The notes below the pieces were generated by a model. The model saw nothing but the letters and a program-made list of their open reading frames with translations. It searched no databases and was not told the origin of the DNA. Below are positions 1 through 8,683 of a DNA stretch of 64,000 nt, in pieces. Position 1 is the first letter of the stretch, and every line of letters starts with the position of its first letter. The position numbers and the translations under genes were made by a program. The stretch is from Microlunatus lacustris (GTDB taxonomy: Bacteria; Actinomycetota; Actinomycetes; Propionibacteriales; Propionibacteriaceae): assembly GCA_039527025.1 (NCBI GenBank), contig BAAAJN010000016.1:1-64000 (forward strand). Direction: 5' to 3'.

Positions 1-87
1 CTCAACACCCGCCCCCGCATGACCTTGGACTGGCAGACCCCAGCTGAAAGACTCGAACAACTAATGACTGTTGCGCTGACCACCTGA
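1..87 (+). CDS. IS30-family transposase, C-terminal fragment (cut by window edge)
   Basis: Only the last 28 codons are present; the gene begins before the window. The peptide contains LNTRPRMTLDWQTPAERL, the conserved end of IS30-family DDE transposases (usual form LNxRPRKTLGWxTPAE). The reading frame closes with TGA at 85-87. The bases around the stop (about 62-94, TGTTGCGCTGACCACCTGA then AACCGCC) look like an IS30 right terminal inverted repeat overlapping the stop codon, as is common in this family, so the element probably ends near position 94. Whether the copy is intact cannot be judged from here. Confidence 0.8.
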   Translation, partial: LNTRPRMTLDWQTPAERLEQLMTVALTT

Positions 88-94
88 AACCGCC

Positions 95-127
95 GTGCGA
101 GTGACCGCAGGGGTGTGAAGTGGGGGT
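95..127 (+). repeat. dispersed repeat copy next to the IS30 end
   Basis: The segment contains GCAGGGGTGTGAAGTGGGGG (107-126). It matches 19 of 20 bases of the reverse complement of the left arm of the inverted repeat at 9874-9961, and both copies are preceded by GTGCG about 12 bases upstream. It directly abuts the presumed IS30 right end, so this insertion may have landed in or beside an older repeat. Confidence 0.5.
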
Positions 128-195
128 CGGACGGGTGGGTGGCGGGTGAGCTGCCGCGCGTCCCGGTCCGGGTGCCGAGTCCCCCTCCTGACAGC

Positions 196-2514
196 TCAGC
201 GGAGGCGGTAGAACCGCAGGTAGCTGAAGCCGGCGGTCACTGCAGGCTCCTCACCGCCGTGGGCGACCAGGCCGATCTTGGGGCTCGTGCCCGCGTCGAA
301 GGTCCAGGTCGCGCCCCAGGTCCAGTTCCGGCCGTCCCGGCTGGTGCCGGCCCGGTAGAGGTGCTCCCCGGCGGCGTTGCGGGTGTGGGCGAGCCGCAAC
401 CACATCTGCGCGTCCGGGGTGCCGATGATCGCCCCGCCGAAGCTGGTCTGGCCGTCGGGTGCGGCCGCCCGCTCGCGGCCGAACTCCACCTGGCGGGTGT
501 TCCAGATCGCCACCGAGGACAGCCGGGCGAAGTCGTCGTCGTCGTCGTAGGCGATCAGCCCGGCCTGCTGGAAGTTGCGGACCGTGTCCTCGCCGAGGTC
601 CAGGTCGAGCTTGGTCTCCGCGATCCACCTGCCCGCGGGCGTCCGCTCGCTGAGCAGCACCCCCGCGGTCCCGCCCGGACCCGTCAGGTCGGCGGTCTGC
701 AGCGGCCAGCGGAGCTGACCGGAGGCGACGGTGGCGTCCGGGTCCCGGCGCACCCACGTCCAGTCGTCCGCGTCGAGCGGGCGGTGGAACGGCTCGTTGC
801 GGATCACCGCCCCGGTCCGGGGCACCCGCACCAGCCGGTCCGCCTCGACGGCGAGCTGACGGAGCGAGATGTTGTCGACCACCGCCCTGGGGCTCCGCAG
901 CCGCAGCGGGGCGGAGCGCAGCCGCAGGTCGCGGTCGGTGAGCCGGACCTCGGCGAACGGGTCGCCGAGGTCGTCCTCGCTGAGCTGGGCCAGCACCTGA
1001 CCGCGGTCGACCTCGACCACCAGGGTGTGCCAGCGGTCGCTGTCCAGCTCGATCGAGTCGGCGCGGGTGATCGCCGAGCGGCCGGCGCCCGAGTGGACGG
1101 TCAGCCGCCCGCGCGCCTGGTCGACCCGGACCCGGACCTGGTCCTGCCCGCGGCCGAGCTGGACGTCCAGCGGCCGGTCACCGAGCAGGTCGAGCCGGAG
1201 CCGGGCCGAGGTCCCCGCCGCGGCGCGGGTGGTGCGGGCCGAGCCGCGGACCAGGGCGGTGGCGCCGGCCTGGTCGTCACGCGGGCCCGACCGCAGGCCG
1301 CGGAAGCCCTGGGCCGCCGGGTCGGCGGACCGGATGCCGAGGTCGCTGCCGGTCACCGGAGCGGGTTGCCGGCCCTCGCTGGGTCCGGCGCCGGCCCGCG
1401 TCCGGGGCCAGCCGTCGACCCAGTCGATCCGGTCGATGAGCATGGGCCGCCGGGTGATGCCGAAGGGCTCGGTCAGCCAGGCGTCGTCGCGGTCGAGCGC
1501 GTGGTAGACGAGGAAGTCCCGGCCGGCGTGGTCGGTGGCGATGGCGTGGTGCCCGGCGCCGATCCAGCGGTTGCCGTTCTGCGTGACCAGCATGGTGCCG
1601 CCGGCCCGGGAGTCGGTCAGCCCGAGGCCGTCCTCGTCGACGAACGGTCCCATCGGGGACCGGGAGCGGCCCGAGAAGACCGAGTACCCGGTGGTCGGGC
1701 CCGCGCAGCAGTTGGCCGAGGAGGCCATCAGGTAGTACCAGTCGCCGTGCCGGACGACGTAGCTGCCCTCGAACTTGTTGTCGATGGCGACCATCGTGGG
1801 GTCCCCGGTGGCGGTCAGGCCGTCGTCGCTCACCCGGCTGACCCAGACGCCGCCGTTGTAGCTGCCGAAGTAGAGGTAGCGCTGGCCGTCGACGTCGGTG
1901 AAGCCGCTGGGGTCGAAGGTCCACAGGAAGTCGCGGTTCGCGGGGTCGGTGCCCGGCCGCGTCCGCGGGCCGACGACCGGTGCCGCGGACGGCGTCCACG
2001 GGCCGGTCGGGGTGGGGGACGTGGCCACGCCGATCGCGGAGTCGTCACCGGGGTTCAGCGTGGTGTCGGTGACGGTGTAGTAGATGACGTACTGGCCGTC
2101 GATGTAGCGGATGTCGGGCGCCCAGAGGCCCGACGTCGCGGTGGCCCAGCTGGGCCGGTTGGTCTCGTCGAAGACGGTGCCGCGGTAGTCCCAGTCGACG
2201 AAGTCCCGGGTGCGGGCGATGTGCATGACGCCCGGCTCGTCGCCGGCCCGCAGCGGGTCGGCGGTGGAGTAGGCGTACCACCAGCCGTCCTTGGCCTCGA
2301 TGACCGAGGGGTCGGCGAAGGTGTCGGCGAACGACCGGCTCACCGGGTTGCGGTAGGTGTCGGTGGCCGGGCCCGCGGCGGCGCCGGGGGCGGCCACCAG
2401 GCCGAGGCCGGTCAGCGCGGAGGCCAGCAGGGCGATCCCGCGGACGCGCCGTCGTCGTCGGGACGGTGGGGCTGCAGGCGCTGGACGGCGGAGGACCTGG
2501 TCCTGATCGGTCAT
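196..2514 (-). CDS. secreted GH43-type glycoside hydrolase with C-terminal DUF1349-like domain
   Basis: Predicted 772-residue extracellular enzyme acting on arabinan or xylan-type polymers. The N terminus has a run of arginines, a hydrophobic segment (about residues 27-47) and an AGPATDTY cleavage region, so it is a signal peptide. The catalytic domain follows (about 53-360) with FADPSVIEA near residue 68 (catalytic base Asp), GLWAPDIRY (pKa modulator Asp) and KFEGSYVV near 247 (general acid Glu), all classic five-bladed-propeller GH43 motifs. A middle beta-sandwich region and a C-terminal module resembling DUF1349/beta-xylosidase C-terminal lectin-like domains follow (ending in FSYLRFYRLR). 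The ATG at 2514 is chosen because it has AAGGAAG about 5 bases upstream and immediately precedes the signal peptide; an in-frame extension to 2649 looks non-coding. The substrate is inferred only. Confidence 0.88.
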   Translation of the reverse strand: MTDQDQVLRRPAPAAPPSRRRRRVRGIALLASALTGLGLVAAPGAAAGPATDTYRNPVSRSFADTFADPSVIEAKDGWWYAYSTADPLRAGDEPGVMHIARTRDFVDWDYRGTVFDETNRPSWATATSGLWAPDIRYIDGQYVIYYTVTDTTLNPGDDSAIGVATSPTPTGPWTPSAAPVVGPRTRPGTDPANRDFLWTFDPSGFTDVDGQRYLYFGSYNGGVWVSRVSDDGLTATGDPTMVAIDNKFEGSYVVRHGDWYYLMASSANCCAGPTTGYSVFSGRSRSPMGPFVDEDGLGLTDSRAGGTMLVTQNGNRWIGAGHHAIATDHAGRDFLVYHALDRDDAWLTEPFGITRRPMLIDRIDWVDGWPRTRAGAGPSEGRQPAPVTGSDLGIRSADPAAQGFRGLRSGPRDDQAGATALVRGSARTTRAAAGTSARLRLDLLGDRPLDVQLGRGQDQVRVRVDQARGRLTVHSGAGRSAITRADSIELDSDRWHTLVVEVDRGQVLAQLSEDDLGDPFAEVRLTDRDLRLRSAPLRLRSPRAVVDNISLRQLAVEADRLVRVPRTGAVIRNEPFHRPLDADDWTWVRRDPDATVASGQLRWPLQTADLTGPGGTAGVLLSERTPAGRWIAETKLDLDLGEDTVRNFQQAGLIAYDDDDDFARLSSVAIWNTRQVEFGRERAAAPDGQTSFGGAIIGTPDAQMWLRLAHTRNAAGEHLYRAGTSRDGRNWTWGATWTFDAGTSPKIGLVAHGGEEPAVTAGFSYLRFYRLR

Positions 2515-2656
2515 GGCGACTTCCTTGTCGGTGGTGCACGGTGCGGACCCGCCGCCCGCCGGGCCGGCGAGGGTCGGCCCGTCCGGGCCGGGACGGACCC
2601 CGTCCGGGAGCAGCGAGGCACACGCTAACCGGTGGTCCTGACAGCCCACCGGAGGG

Positions 2657-3610
2657 TCAGCTGGACAGCTCCTGGACGACCTCGTCGAGGGCGGCGCGGG
2701 CGGCGGGCTCGAACAGGGGGATCGAGGCGAAGCCGTGGATGGCCCCGGGGTAGACCACCCGCCGGACCTCGACGCCGTCGGCCTCCAGCGCGTCGGCGTA
2801 GCGCAGCGCGTCGTCGCGGAGCGGGTCCTGGCCGGCGGCCACCACCAGGCTGCGCGGCAGGTCGGTCTTGTCCGGGGCGTGCAGCGGGCTGACCCACGGG
2901 TCGGCCGGGTCCAGGCTGTCGGGACGGCCCTGGGGGACGTAGCGGGCGCCGAACCAGTCCAGCGAGCGGCGCTGCAGCATCGGGGCGTCCGGCAGCTCGT
3001 CGATGGACGGGGAGGCCAGCGTCAGGTCGGTGATCGGGTACAGCAGCAGCTGGCGGACCAGGGCCGGCCAGGTCGGGTCCTGACGTCGGCGGTCGCGGGC
3101 GGCCAGGGCCACCAGCGCGGCCAGGTTCCCGCCGGCGCTCTCGCCCATCACCGAGACCCGCCCCGGGTCGCAGCCCACCCGTGTCGCGTGGTCCACCAGC
3201 CACCGGGTGGCCTGCCAGCAGTCGGAGAACGGCCCTGGTGCGGGGTTCTCCGGCGCCAGCCGGTAGTCGACGGAGGCGACGGTCACCGGGAGCCGGCCGG
3301 CCAGGTTCCCGCACAGCCAGTCGCTCGCGGTCAGGTTGCCGTAGACGAAGCCGCCGCCGTGGAAGTTGACCACCAACGGCGTCGGGCCCTCCACACCGTG
3401 CCGGCGGTACAGCCGTACGCGGAGCCGGGCGTCCTGGACGGGGACCGACAGGTCGTCGATCGCGACGTCGCGGCCCACCGGTCCCAGCACCACCCGGGCC
3501 AGCGGGCGCGGCAGCTCCCGCCGGACCCCCGCCAGGTAGCGCGCCGTCGGCGGGTCGGGTTTGGGCAGCCGGCGCAGCGCGCCGACGAGCACCCGGGTGC
3601 GCAGGTTCAC
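2657..3610 (-). CDS. alpha/beta hydrolase of the hormone-sensitive lipase (HSL) family
   Basis: A 317-residue carboxylesterase-type hydrolase, probably cytoplasmic. It shows the HSL oxyanion-hole motif FHGGGFVYGN, the nucleophile elbow GESAGG, the acid GQDPLRDD and the catalytic His in GAIHGFAS, in the expected order and spacing. GTG at 3610 is chosen as start: it gives the usual HSL N terminus and sits 11 bases downstream of the GlgX stop, so the two genes are almost certainly cotranscribed. The same reading frame stays open far upstream, antisense-like within glgX, but that part is not coding. The natural ester substrate cannot be read from sequence; a role in glycogen metabolism is not implied by proximity alone. 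Confidence 0.88.
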   Translation of the reverse strand: MNLRTRVLVGALRRLPKPDPPTARYLAGVRRELPRPLARVVLGPVGRDVAIDDLSVPVQDARLRVRLYRRHGVEGPTPLVVNFHGGGFVYGNLTASDWLCGNLAGRLPVTVASVDYRLAPENPAPGPFSDCWQATRWLVDHATRVGCDPGRVSVMGESAGGNLAALVALAARDRRRQDPTWPALVRQLLLYPITDLTLASPSIDELPDAPMLQRRSLDWFGARYVPQGRPDSLDPADPWVSPLHAPDKTDLPRSLVVAAGQDPLRDDALRYADALEADGVEVRRVVYPGAIHGFASIPLFEPAARAALDEVVQELSS

Positions 3611-3621
3611 GCGCGGTGCGC

Positions 3622-5721
3622 TCAGTCGACCTGGAGGACGACGACGGTGCGGCCGGGCAGCTCCAGGTGCGAGCCGGCGGGCAGCTTGTCCCCGGGCAGC
3701 TCGTGCTCGCCCGCCGAGGTCGCCACCACGGTGTAGGTGTGCGCCCATGGGCCGTCGGGCAGCGCGACCCGGACGGGGTCCGCACCAGCGTGCAGCCAGA
3801 CCAGGAAGGCGGCGTCCTGCTCGCGGTCGGGGGCGTCCTCGGCCAGGTAGATGCCCAGCGTGCGGCGGGTGCCGTCGTGCCAGTCGTCGGCGGTCATCTC
3901 GTGGGGCGCGCCGCCGAACCAGGCCAGGTTCTTGCGCCCGGTGGGCTGCCCGGTCGGGTCCAGCAGCGGTTCGCCGTGCCGGTAGGCGGTGCGGCGGAAG
4001 ACGGGGTGCTCGGCCCGCAGCTGCAGCAGCCGGCGGGTCAGGCTGGTCAGGTCCCTCCACTCCGCAGCGGTGTCCCAGTGCAGCCAGGAGATGGGGGAGT
4101 CCTGGCAGTAGGCGTTGTTGTTGCCCTGCTGGGTCCGGCCCAGCTCGTCGCCCGCGGTGATCATCGGCAGCCCGTTGGACAGCAGCAGGGTGGCCATCAG
4201 GTTCTGCGCCTGCCGGTGCCGCAGCGCGTTGACGTGCTCGGAGTCGGTCTCGCCCTCCACGCCGCAGTTCCAGGAGCGGTTGTCGTCGGTGCCGTCCCGG
4301 TTGGACTCCCCGTTGGCGCCGTTGTGCTTGACGTCGTAGGTCACCAGGTCGCGCAGGGTGAAGCCGTCGTGGGCGGTGACGAAGTTGATGCTCGCCTCGG
4401 GCGCCCGGTCGGCGAAGATGTCCGGCGAGCCGACCAGCCGCTGGGCCAGCTCGGCGACCCCGTGGGTGTTGCCCCGCCAGAAGTCCCGGACGTAGTTGCG
4501 GAACCGGTCGTTCCACTCGCTCCAGCCCTCGCCGAACGCCCCGACCTGGTAGCCGTAGGGACCCATGTCCCAGGGCTCGGCGATCAGCTTCACCCGGCTC
4601 AGCACCGGGTCGTCCCGCAGGGCCTGCTTGAAGGCGTGCTCCTGGTCGACGTGGTGGCGCTCGTCGCGCAGCAGGGTGGTGACCAGGTCGAAGCGGAAGC
4701 CGTCGACGCCCATCTCGGTCACCCAGTAGCGCAGCGAGTCCAGCACCAGCCGGAGCACCCCAGGCTCGGAGGTGTCGACGGAGTTGCCGCAGCCGGTGAC
4801 GTCGAAGTCGTTGCGCTGGTCGTCGGTGAGCCGGTAGTAGCCGAGGTGGTCCAGGCCGCGGAAGGCCAGCGTCGGTCCCTCGTGGCCGCCCTCGCCCGTG
4901 TGGTTGTAGACGACGTCGAGGATCACCTCGATCCCGGCGGCGTGCAGGGCCGAGACCATCTCCTTGAACTCGCGGACCTGCTGGCCCAGCGTGCCGACGG
5001 AGCCGAACGCCGAGTGCGGCGCGAAGTAGCCGAGGGTGTTGTAGCCCCAGTAGTTGGACAGCCCACGGCTGATCAGGAACGGCTCGGAGACGAACTGGTG
5101 GACGGGCAGCAGCTCGACGGCCGTCACCCCGAGGTCGACGAGGTGCTGCACCACGGCTGGGTAGGCCAGGCCGGCGTAGCTGCCGCGCAGGTGCTCGGGG
5201 ACGGCCGGGTGCAGCCGGGTGAAGCCCTTGACGTGCAGCTCGTAGAACACCGACCGCTCCAGCGGCACCGGCTCCGCGATGGGGACCGGCGGCGGGCTGT
5301 CGGCCACCACGACGCTCAGCGGCACGGAGGCGAAGGAGTCGGTGCTGTCCAGCAGGTAGTTCGACCCCGGCAGGTGGTCCAGGATCGGACCCGAGTAGTC
5401 GACGCCGCCGGTGACCGCGCGGGCGTAGGGGTCCAGCAGCAGCTTCGCGGGGTTGAAGCGGGCGCCCGAGGCCGGGTCCCACGGCCCGTGCACCCGGTAG
5501 CCGTAGCGCTGCTCGGCGCCCACCCCCGGCACGTGCGCGCTCCAGACGCCGTCAGCGCCGAGGTTGAGGTCGACGTTGGTCTGGCGGCGGTCCTCGTCCA
5601 CGAGCGCGAGCTCGACCCGTGTGGCGCGCGGTGCCCAGAGCCCGAAGGTGGTCCCGCCGTCGCGCACGTGGGCGCCGAGCAGGGAGGTGTCCGCGGGGAC
5701 GGGCAGGGTGGTGGTGGTCAT
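3622..5721 (-). CDS. glgX: glycogen debranching enzyme GlgX (isoamylase-type, GH13)
   Basis: A 699-residue alpha-1,6-glucosidase that removes branches from glycogen or phosphorylase limit dextrin in the cytoplasm. An N-terminal CBM48-like domain (LLGAHVRDGGTTFGLWAP, RYGYRVHGPWDP) precedes the (beta/alpha)8 barrel. Barrel motifs are present: DVVYNHTGEGG, GFRFDLVTTL (nucleophile Asp, near residue 341), LIAEPWDMG (acid/base Glu, near 378) and VTAHDGFTLRDL (transition-state stabiliser Asp, near 453). Length matches TreX/GlgX (about 700 residues). ATG at 5721 has GAAGG about 8 bases upstream. It heads a short operon with the HSL hydrolase. Some actinobacterial TreX enzymes act in trehalose formation with TreY/TreZ, which are not in this window. 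Confidence 0.95.
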   Translation of the reverse strand: MTTTTLPVPADTSLLGAHVRDGGTTFGLWAPRATRVELALVDEDRRQTNVDLNLGADGVWSAHVPGVGAEQRYGYRVHGPWDPASGARFNPAKLLLDPYARAVTGGVDYSGPILDHLPGSNYLLDSTDSFASVPLSVVVADSPPPVPIAEPVPLERSVFYELHVKGFTRLHPAVPEHLRGSYAGLAYPAVVQHLVDLGVTAVELLPVHQFVSEPFLISRGLSNYWGYNTLGYFAPHSAFGSVGTLGQQVREFKEMVSALHAAGIEVILDVVYNHTGEGGHEGPTLAFRGLDHLGYYRLTDDQRNDFDVTGCGNSVDTSEPGVLRLVLDSLRYWVTEMGVDGFRFDLVTTLLRDERHHVDQEHAFKQALRDDPVLSRVKLIAEPWDMGPYGYQVGAFGEGWSEWNDRFRNYVRDFWRGNTHGVAELAQRLVGSPDIFADRAPEASINFVTAHDGFTLRDLVTYDVKHNGANGESNRDGTDDNRSWNCGVEGETDSEHVNALRHRQAQNLMATLLLSNGLPMITAGDELGRTQQGNNNAYCQDSPISWLHWDTAAEWRDLTSLTRRLLQLRAEHPVFRRTAYRHGEPLLDPTGQPTGRKNLAWFGGAPHEMTADDWHDGTRRTLGIYLAEDAPDREQDAAFLVWLHAGADPVRVALPDGPWAHTYTVVATSAGEHELPGDKLPAGSHLELPGRTVVVLQVD

Positions 5722-5906
5722 GCGGGCCTTCAGCTCGGGGGGGTGACGCAGGTCAGCGGCCGGATCGCACCTGACACCGTTGTCGCGGTGATCGAGGAGC
5801 GGACGATCCGGAACGGGGACCATTACATACCCCGGCGGCTCCCCGGTCAGACGATTCGCCTCTCACCCGAGGAGGGACGCTCGGGCGGGGCCTCGGCCAG
5901 CGGCGC

Positions 5907-5912
5907 TAGGGT
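5907..5912 (+). promoter_or_regulatory. -10 hexamer of a probable leaderless promoter (enoyl-CoA hydratase)
   Basis: TAGGGT is followed by exactly six bases and then the ATG at 5919. A -10 element at this distance places transcription initiation at the start codon, as in leaderless actinobacterial mRNAs, and no Shine-Dalgarno sequence is visible. The same arrangement recurs before ligA. Confidence 0.55.
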
Positions 5913-5918
5913 CGCGCC

Positions 5919-6716
5919 ATGAGCGAGGTCACACCCGGGGCAGAGCACGTCCGGCTCGAGGTCGAGGACGGCGTGGCCGTCCTGCGGTTGGACCGGCCGA
6001 AGCTGAACGCCCTGGACGCGGCCATGCAGCGCCGGATCGGCGAGCTGGCGGCGGAGTGCGGCAGCCGTACCGACGTGGCCGCGGTGGTGCTGACCGGCGG
6101 CGAGCGGGTCTTCGCCGCCGGCGCGGACATCAAGGAGATGCAGGCCCTGAGCCACGCCGACATGGTGGCCCACTCCGGCGTGCTGCAGGCAGCCTTCACC
6201 GCGGTGGCGCGGATCCCCAAGCCGGTGGTCGCCGCGGTCAACGGTTACGCCCTGGGTGGCGGGTGCGAGCTCGCGCTGTGCGCCGACGTCCGGATCGCCG
6301 CGGACGACGCCACCTTCGGCCAGCCGGAGATCAAGCTCGGGGTCATCCCCGGAGCCGGCGGCACCCAGCGGCTGGCCCGCCTCGTCGGCCCCAGCCGGGC
6401 CAAGGAGCTGGTCTTCACGGGTCGCTTCGTCGGTGCCACCGAGGCGCTGGCCCTGGGGCTGGTGGACCGCGTGGTGCCGGCCGCCGAGGTGCTGCCCACC
6501 GCCCTGGCCTGGGCCCGCCAGTTCGTGGGGGGCCCGGCGCTGGCGCTGCGGGCGGCCAAGGAGTGCGTCGACCGCGGTGGCGAGGTGGACCTGGACACCG
6601 GCCTGGAGATCGAGCGCACGCAGTTCGCCGCGCTGTTCGCCACCGAGGACCGGGTCGCCGGGATGCGCTCCTTCGTCGAGCAGGGACCGGGGCAGGCGCG
6701 CTTCTCCGGACGCTGA
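5919..6716 (+). CDS. enoyl-CoA hydratase/isomerase (crotonase family)
   Basis: A 265-residue crotonase-fold protein that likely hydrates 2-enoyl-CoA in fatty acid beta-oxidation. It has the oxyanion-hole segments FAAGADIKEM and NGYALGGGCELAL and both catalytic glutamates of true hydratases: the Glu in GGGCEL (about residue 117) and the Glu in GQPEIKLGVIPGAGGTQRL (about 137). These make a genuine hydratase more likely than an isomerase-only paralogue. The gene is divergent from glgX and just upstream of etfBA, whose electron transfer flavoprotein serves acyl-CoA dehydrogenases, so the neighbourhood is coherent. The start is ATG at 5919 on an apparently leaderless transcript. The exact EchA paralogue number cannot be assigned. 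Confidence 0.93.
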   Translation: MSEVTPGAEHVRLEVEDGVAVLRLDRPKLNALDAAMQRRIGELAAECGSRTDVAAVVLTGGERVFAAGADIKEMQALSHADMVAHSGVLQAAFTAVARIPKPVVAAVNGYALGGGCELALCADVRIAADDATFGQPEIKLGVIPGAGGTQRLARLVGPSRAKELVFTGRFVGATEALALGLVDRVVPAAEVLPTALAWARQFVGGPALALRAAKECVDRGGEVDLDTGLEIERTQFAALFATEDRVAGMRSFVEQGPGQARFSGR

Positions 6717-6780
6717 CCCGCACCTGATAGGCGTGCCCGGTCGGGCGCTGTGGCAGTCTGCGCGTGCACGCCACTCGTTG

Positions 6781-6797
6781 TTACCCGTGGGTAATAT
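6781..6797 (+). promoter_or_regulatory. palindromic operator overlapping a -10 box upstream of etfBA
   Basis: TTACCCGTGGGTAA (6781-6794) has 6-base inverted arms around GT, and a near-perfect -10 hexamer TAATAT (6792-6797) overlaps its right arm. Transcription would start near 6804, about 50 bases before etfB. A repressor bound here would block the promoter; the dyad size suits a TetR-family or similar dimer. The half-sites also loosely resemble a GlnR a/b site (GTTAC-N6-GTAAT), an alternative that cannot be excluded. Confidence 0.5.
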
Positions 6798-6853
6798 GAG
6801 GTCGTCCGGTCCCGGCGCAGGGCACTGCGCCCGTCTCGAAGCGGAGCAGCACC

Positions 6854-7636
6854 ATGAAGATCGTCGTCCTGGTCAAGTACGTGCCCGACGCGACCGGCGA
6901 GCGCACTTTCGCCGACGACGGGACCGTCGACCGGGAGGCCGGGGACGGCCTGCTCTGCGAGCTGGACGAGTACGCCCTGGAGCAGGGCCTGCAGCTCGCC
7001 GACGACGGTGACGACGTCGAGGTGGTCGCGCTGACCCTCGGCCCGGACGACGCCGCGGCGGCCATCAAGCGGGCGCTGCAGATGGGCGCTTCCGCCGGGA
7101 TCCACGTCACCGACGACGCCGTGCACGGCACCGACTACCTCGGCACCAGCACCATCCTCGCCGCGGCGGTCAGCAAGGCCGCGCCCGACCTCGTGCTCTG
7201 CGGCATGGCGTCCACCGACGGCAGCGGGGGCGTCGTGCCGGCCATGGTGGCCGAGCGGCTGGGCTGGCCGGCCGCCACCTTCGGGGCCACCCTCGAGGTC
7301 GTCGACGGCACCGTCCGGATCCGCCGCGACGACGACACGGCCAGCCTGACCGTGGAGGCCACGCTGCCCGCCGTGGTCAGCGTCACCGACCAGGCGGGTG
7401 AGGCCCGCTACCCGTCGATGAAGGGCATCCTGGCGGCCAAGAAGAAGCCGGTGGAGACCTGGTCGCTGGCCGACCTCGGGGTGGACCCCACCGGCGTCGG
7501 GCTGGCCGCGGCCTGGACGACGGTCCTGGAGACCACCCCGCGCCCGCCGAGGCAGGCCGGCCGGGTGGTCACCGACGCCGACGGCGCCGGAGCGAGCGCG
7601 CTGGTGGAGTTCCTCGCCGCCGGCAAGTACATCTGA
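6854..7636 (+). CDS. etfB: electron transfer flavoprotein beta subunit
   Basis: A 260-residue beta subunit (FixA) of the soluble ETF heterodimer, which takes electrons from acyl-CoA dehydrogenases and passes them to ETF:quinone oxidoreductase. The N terminus MKIVVLVKYVPDATGER is typical. The AMP-binding/adenine nucleotide hydrolase-like fold is seen in the central region (DLVLCGMASTDGSGG), and ETF-beta signature-like residues occur around VSVTDQAGEARYPSMKGILAAKKK. Its length fits the family. It is followed after 48 bases by etfA on the same strand. The upstream region holds a promoter with an overlapping palindrome, so transcriptional control by a repressor is likely. Confidence 0.96.
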   Translation: MKIVVLVKYVPDATGERTFADDGTVDREAGDGLLCELDEYALEQGLQLADDGDDVEVVALTLGPDDAAAAIKRALQMGASAGIHVTDDAVHGTDYLGTSTILAAAVSKAAPDLVLCGMASTDGSGGVVPAMVAERLGWPAATFGATLEVVDGTVRIRRDDDTASLTVEATLPAVVSVTDQAGEARYPSMKGILAAKKKPVETWSLADLGVDPTGVGLAAAWTTVLETTPRPPRQAGRVVTDADGAGASALVEFLAAGKYI

Positions 7637-7684
7637 CCGGCTGGTCACCCCCAGCCCGACCCTGCAGCACCGAGAGGAACCCCG

Positions 7685-8632
7685 ATGTCGAAGGTCCTGG
7701 TCGTCGCCGACGTCACCGACGGTGTGGTCGCCAAGCCCACGCTGGAGCTGCTCACCCTGGCCCGCCGGATCGGCGAGCCGGTCGCCGTCGTCCTCGGCGA
7801 GGGCGCGGAGGCCGCCGCCGCCCGGCTGGGCGAGTTCGGCGCCACCCGGGTGCTGTCGGTGACCGACCCGGCACTGGCCGCGTACCTGGTCGCCCCCAAG
7901 GCCGAGGCGCTGGCCCAGGTCGTGGCCGCCGAGAGCCCGGCCGCGGTGCTGGTCGGCTCCGGCGCCGAGGGCAAGGAGGTCGCCGCCCGGCTCGCGGTCA
8001 AGCTCGGCTCCGGGCTGATCACCGACGCCGTCGACGTGGCGGCCGACGCCTCCACCACCCAGGCCGTCTTCGCGGGCAGCCACAGCGTGCACGCCGCGGT
8101 CACCCACGGCGTGCCGGTGATCACCGTCAAGCCCAACGCCGTCACCCCCGAGCCCGCCCCCACCACCGCCGGCGTGGAGACGGTGACCGTCACCATCTCC
8201 GACGCCGCCCGGGGGGCTCGGATCGTCAACCGCGAGCCGCGGGCCGCGAGCGGTCGGCCGGGACTGACCGAGGCCGCGGTCGTCGTGTCCGGGGGCCGCG
8301 GCACCGGCGGCAACTTCGACCCGGTCGAGCAGCTCGCTGACAGCCTGGGCGCCGCCGTCGGCGCCTCCCGGGCCGCGGTGGACTCCGGTTGGTACCCGCA
8401 CGCCTACCAGGTCGGCCAGACCGGGAAGACGGTCTCGCCGCAGCTCTACGTGGCCGCCGGCATCTCCGGGGCGATCCAGCACCGGGCCGGCATGCAGACC
8501 TCCAAGGCCGTCGTCGCGGTGAACAAGGACGCCGAGGCGCCGATCTTCGCCCTCGCCGACCTCGGCGTGGTGGGCGACCTGCACCAGGTGCTGCCGGCCG
8601 TCGCCGCCGCGGTGGCCGCCCGCAAGGGCTGA
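7685..8632 (+). CDS. etfA: electron transfer flavoprotein alpha subunit
   Basis: A 315-residue FAD-binding alpha subunit (FixB), partner of the upstream EtfB. Domain I (residues 1 to about 190) shows the Rossmann-like start MSKVLVVADVTDG. The C-terminal FAD domain has the ETF-alpha signature YVAAGISGAIQHRAGMQTSK and the preceding GASRAAVDSGW and QVGQTGKTVSPQLY segments. AGAGGAA is located a few bases before the ATG. The order etfB-etfA-cysteine desulfurase-mnmA matches the fixA-fixB-iscS-trmU neighbourhood known in mycobacteria. Confidence 0.97.
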   Translation: MSKVLVVADVTDGVVAKPTLELLTLARRIGEPVAVVLGEGAEAAAARLGEFGATRVLSVTDPALAAYLVAPKAEALAQVVAAESPAAVLVGSGAEGKEVAARLAVKLGSGLITDAVDVAADASTTQAVFAGSHSVHAAVTHGVPVITVKPNAVTPEPAPTTAGVETVTVTISDAARGARIVNREPRAASGRPGLTEAAVVVSGGRGTGGNFDPVEQLADSLGAAVGASRAAVDSGWYPHAYQVGQTGKTVSPQLYVAAGISGAIQHRAGMQTSKAVVAVNKDAEAPIFALADLGVVGDLHQVLPAVAAAVAARKG

Positions 8633-8683
8633 GCCGGGCGCCGGGTGGCCGACTACGCTGCCGGGGACCGAGGAGGACGCCGG

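Noticed and set aside
115..2628. An 837-codon plus-strand frame over the GH43 gene
   Set aside because: Its product is repetitive Val/Gly/Arg-rich sequence, whereas the minus strand encodes a signal peptide and complete GH43 motifs.
2657..5482. A single 941-residue protein fusing a long N-terminal region to the HSL hydrolase
   Set aside because: The upstream part is the antisense-like alternate frame of glgX, with no similarity to any domain; the hydrolase starts at GTG 3610.
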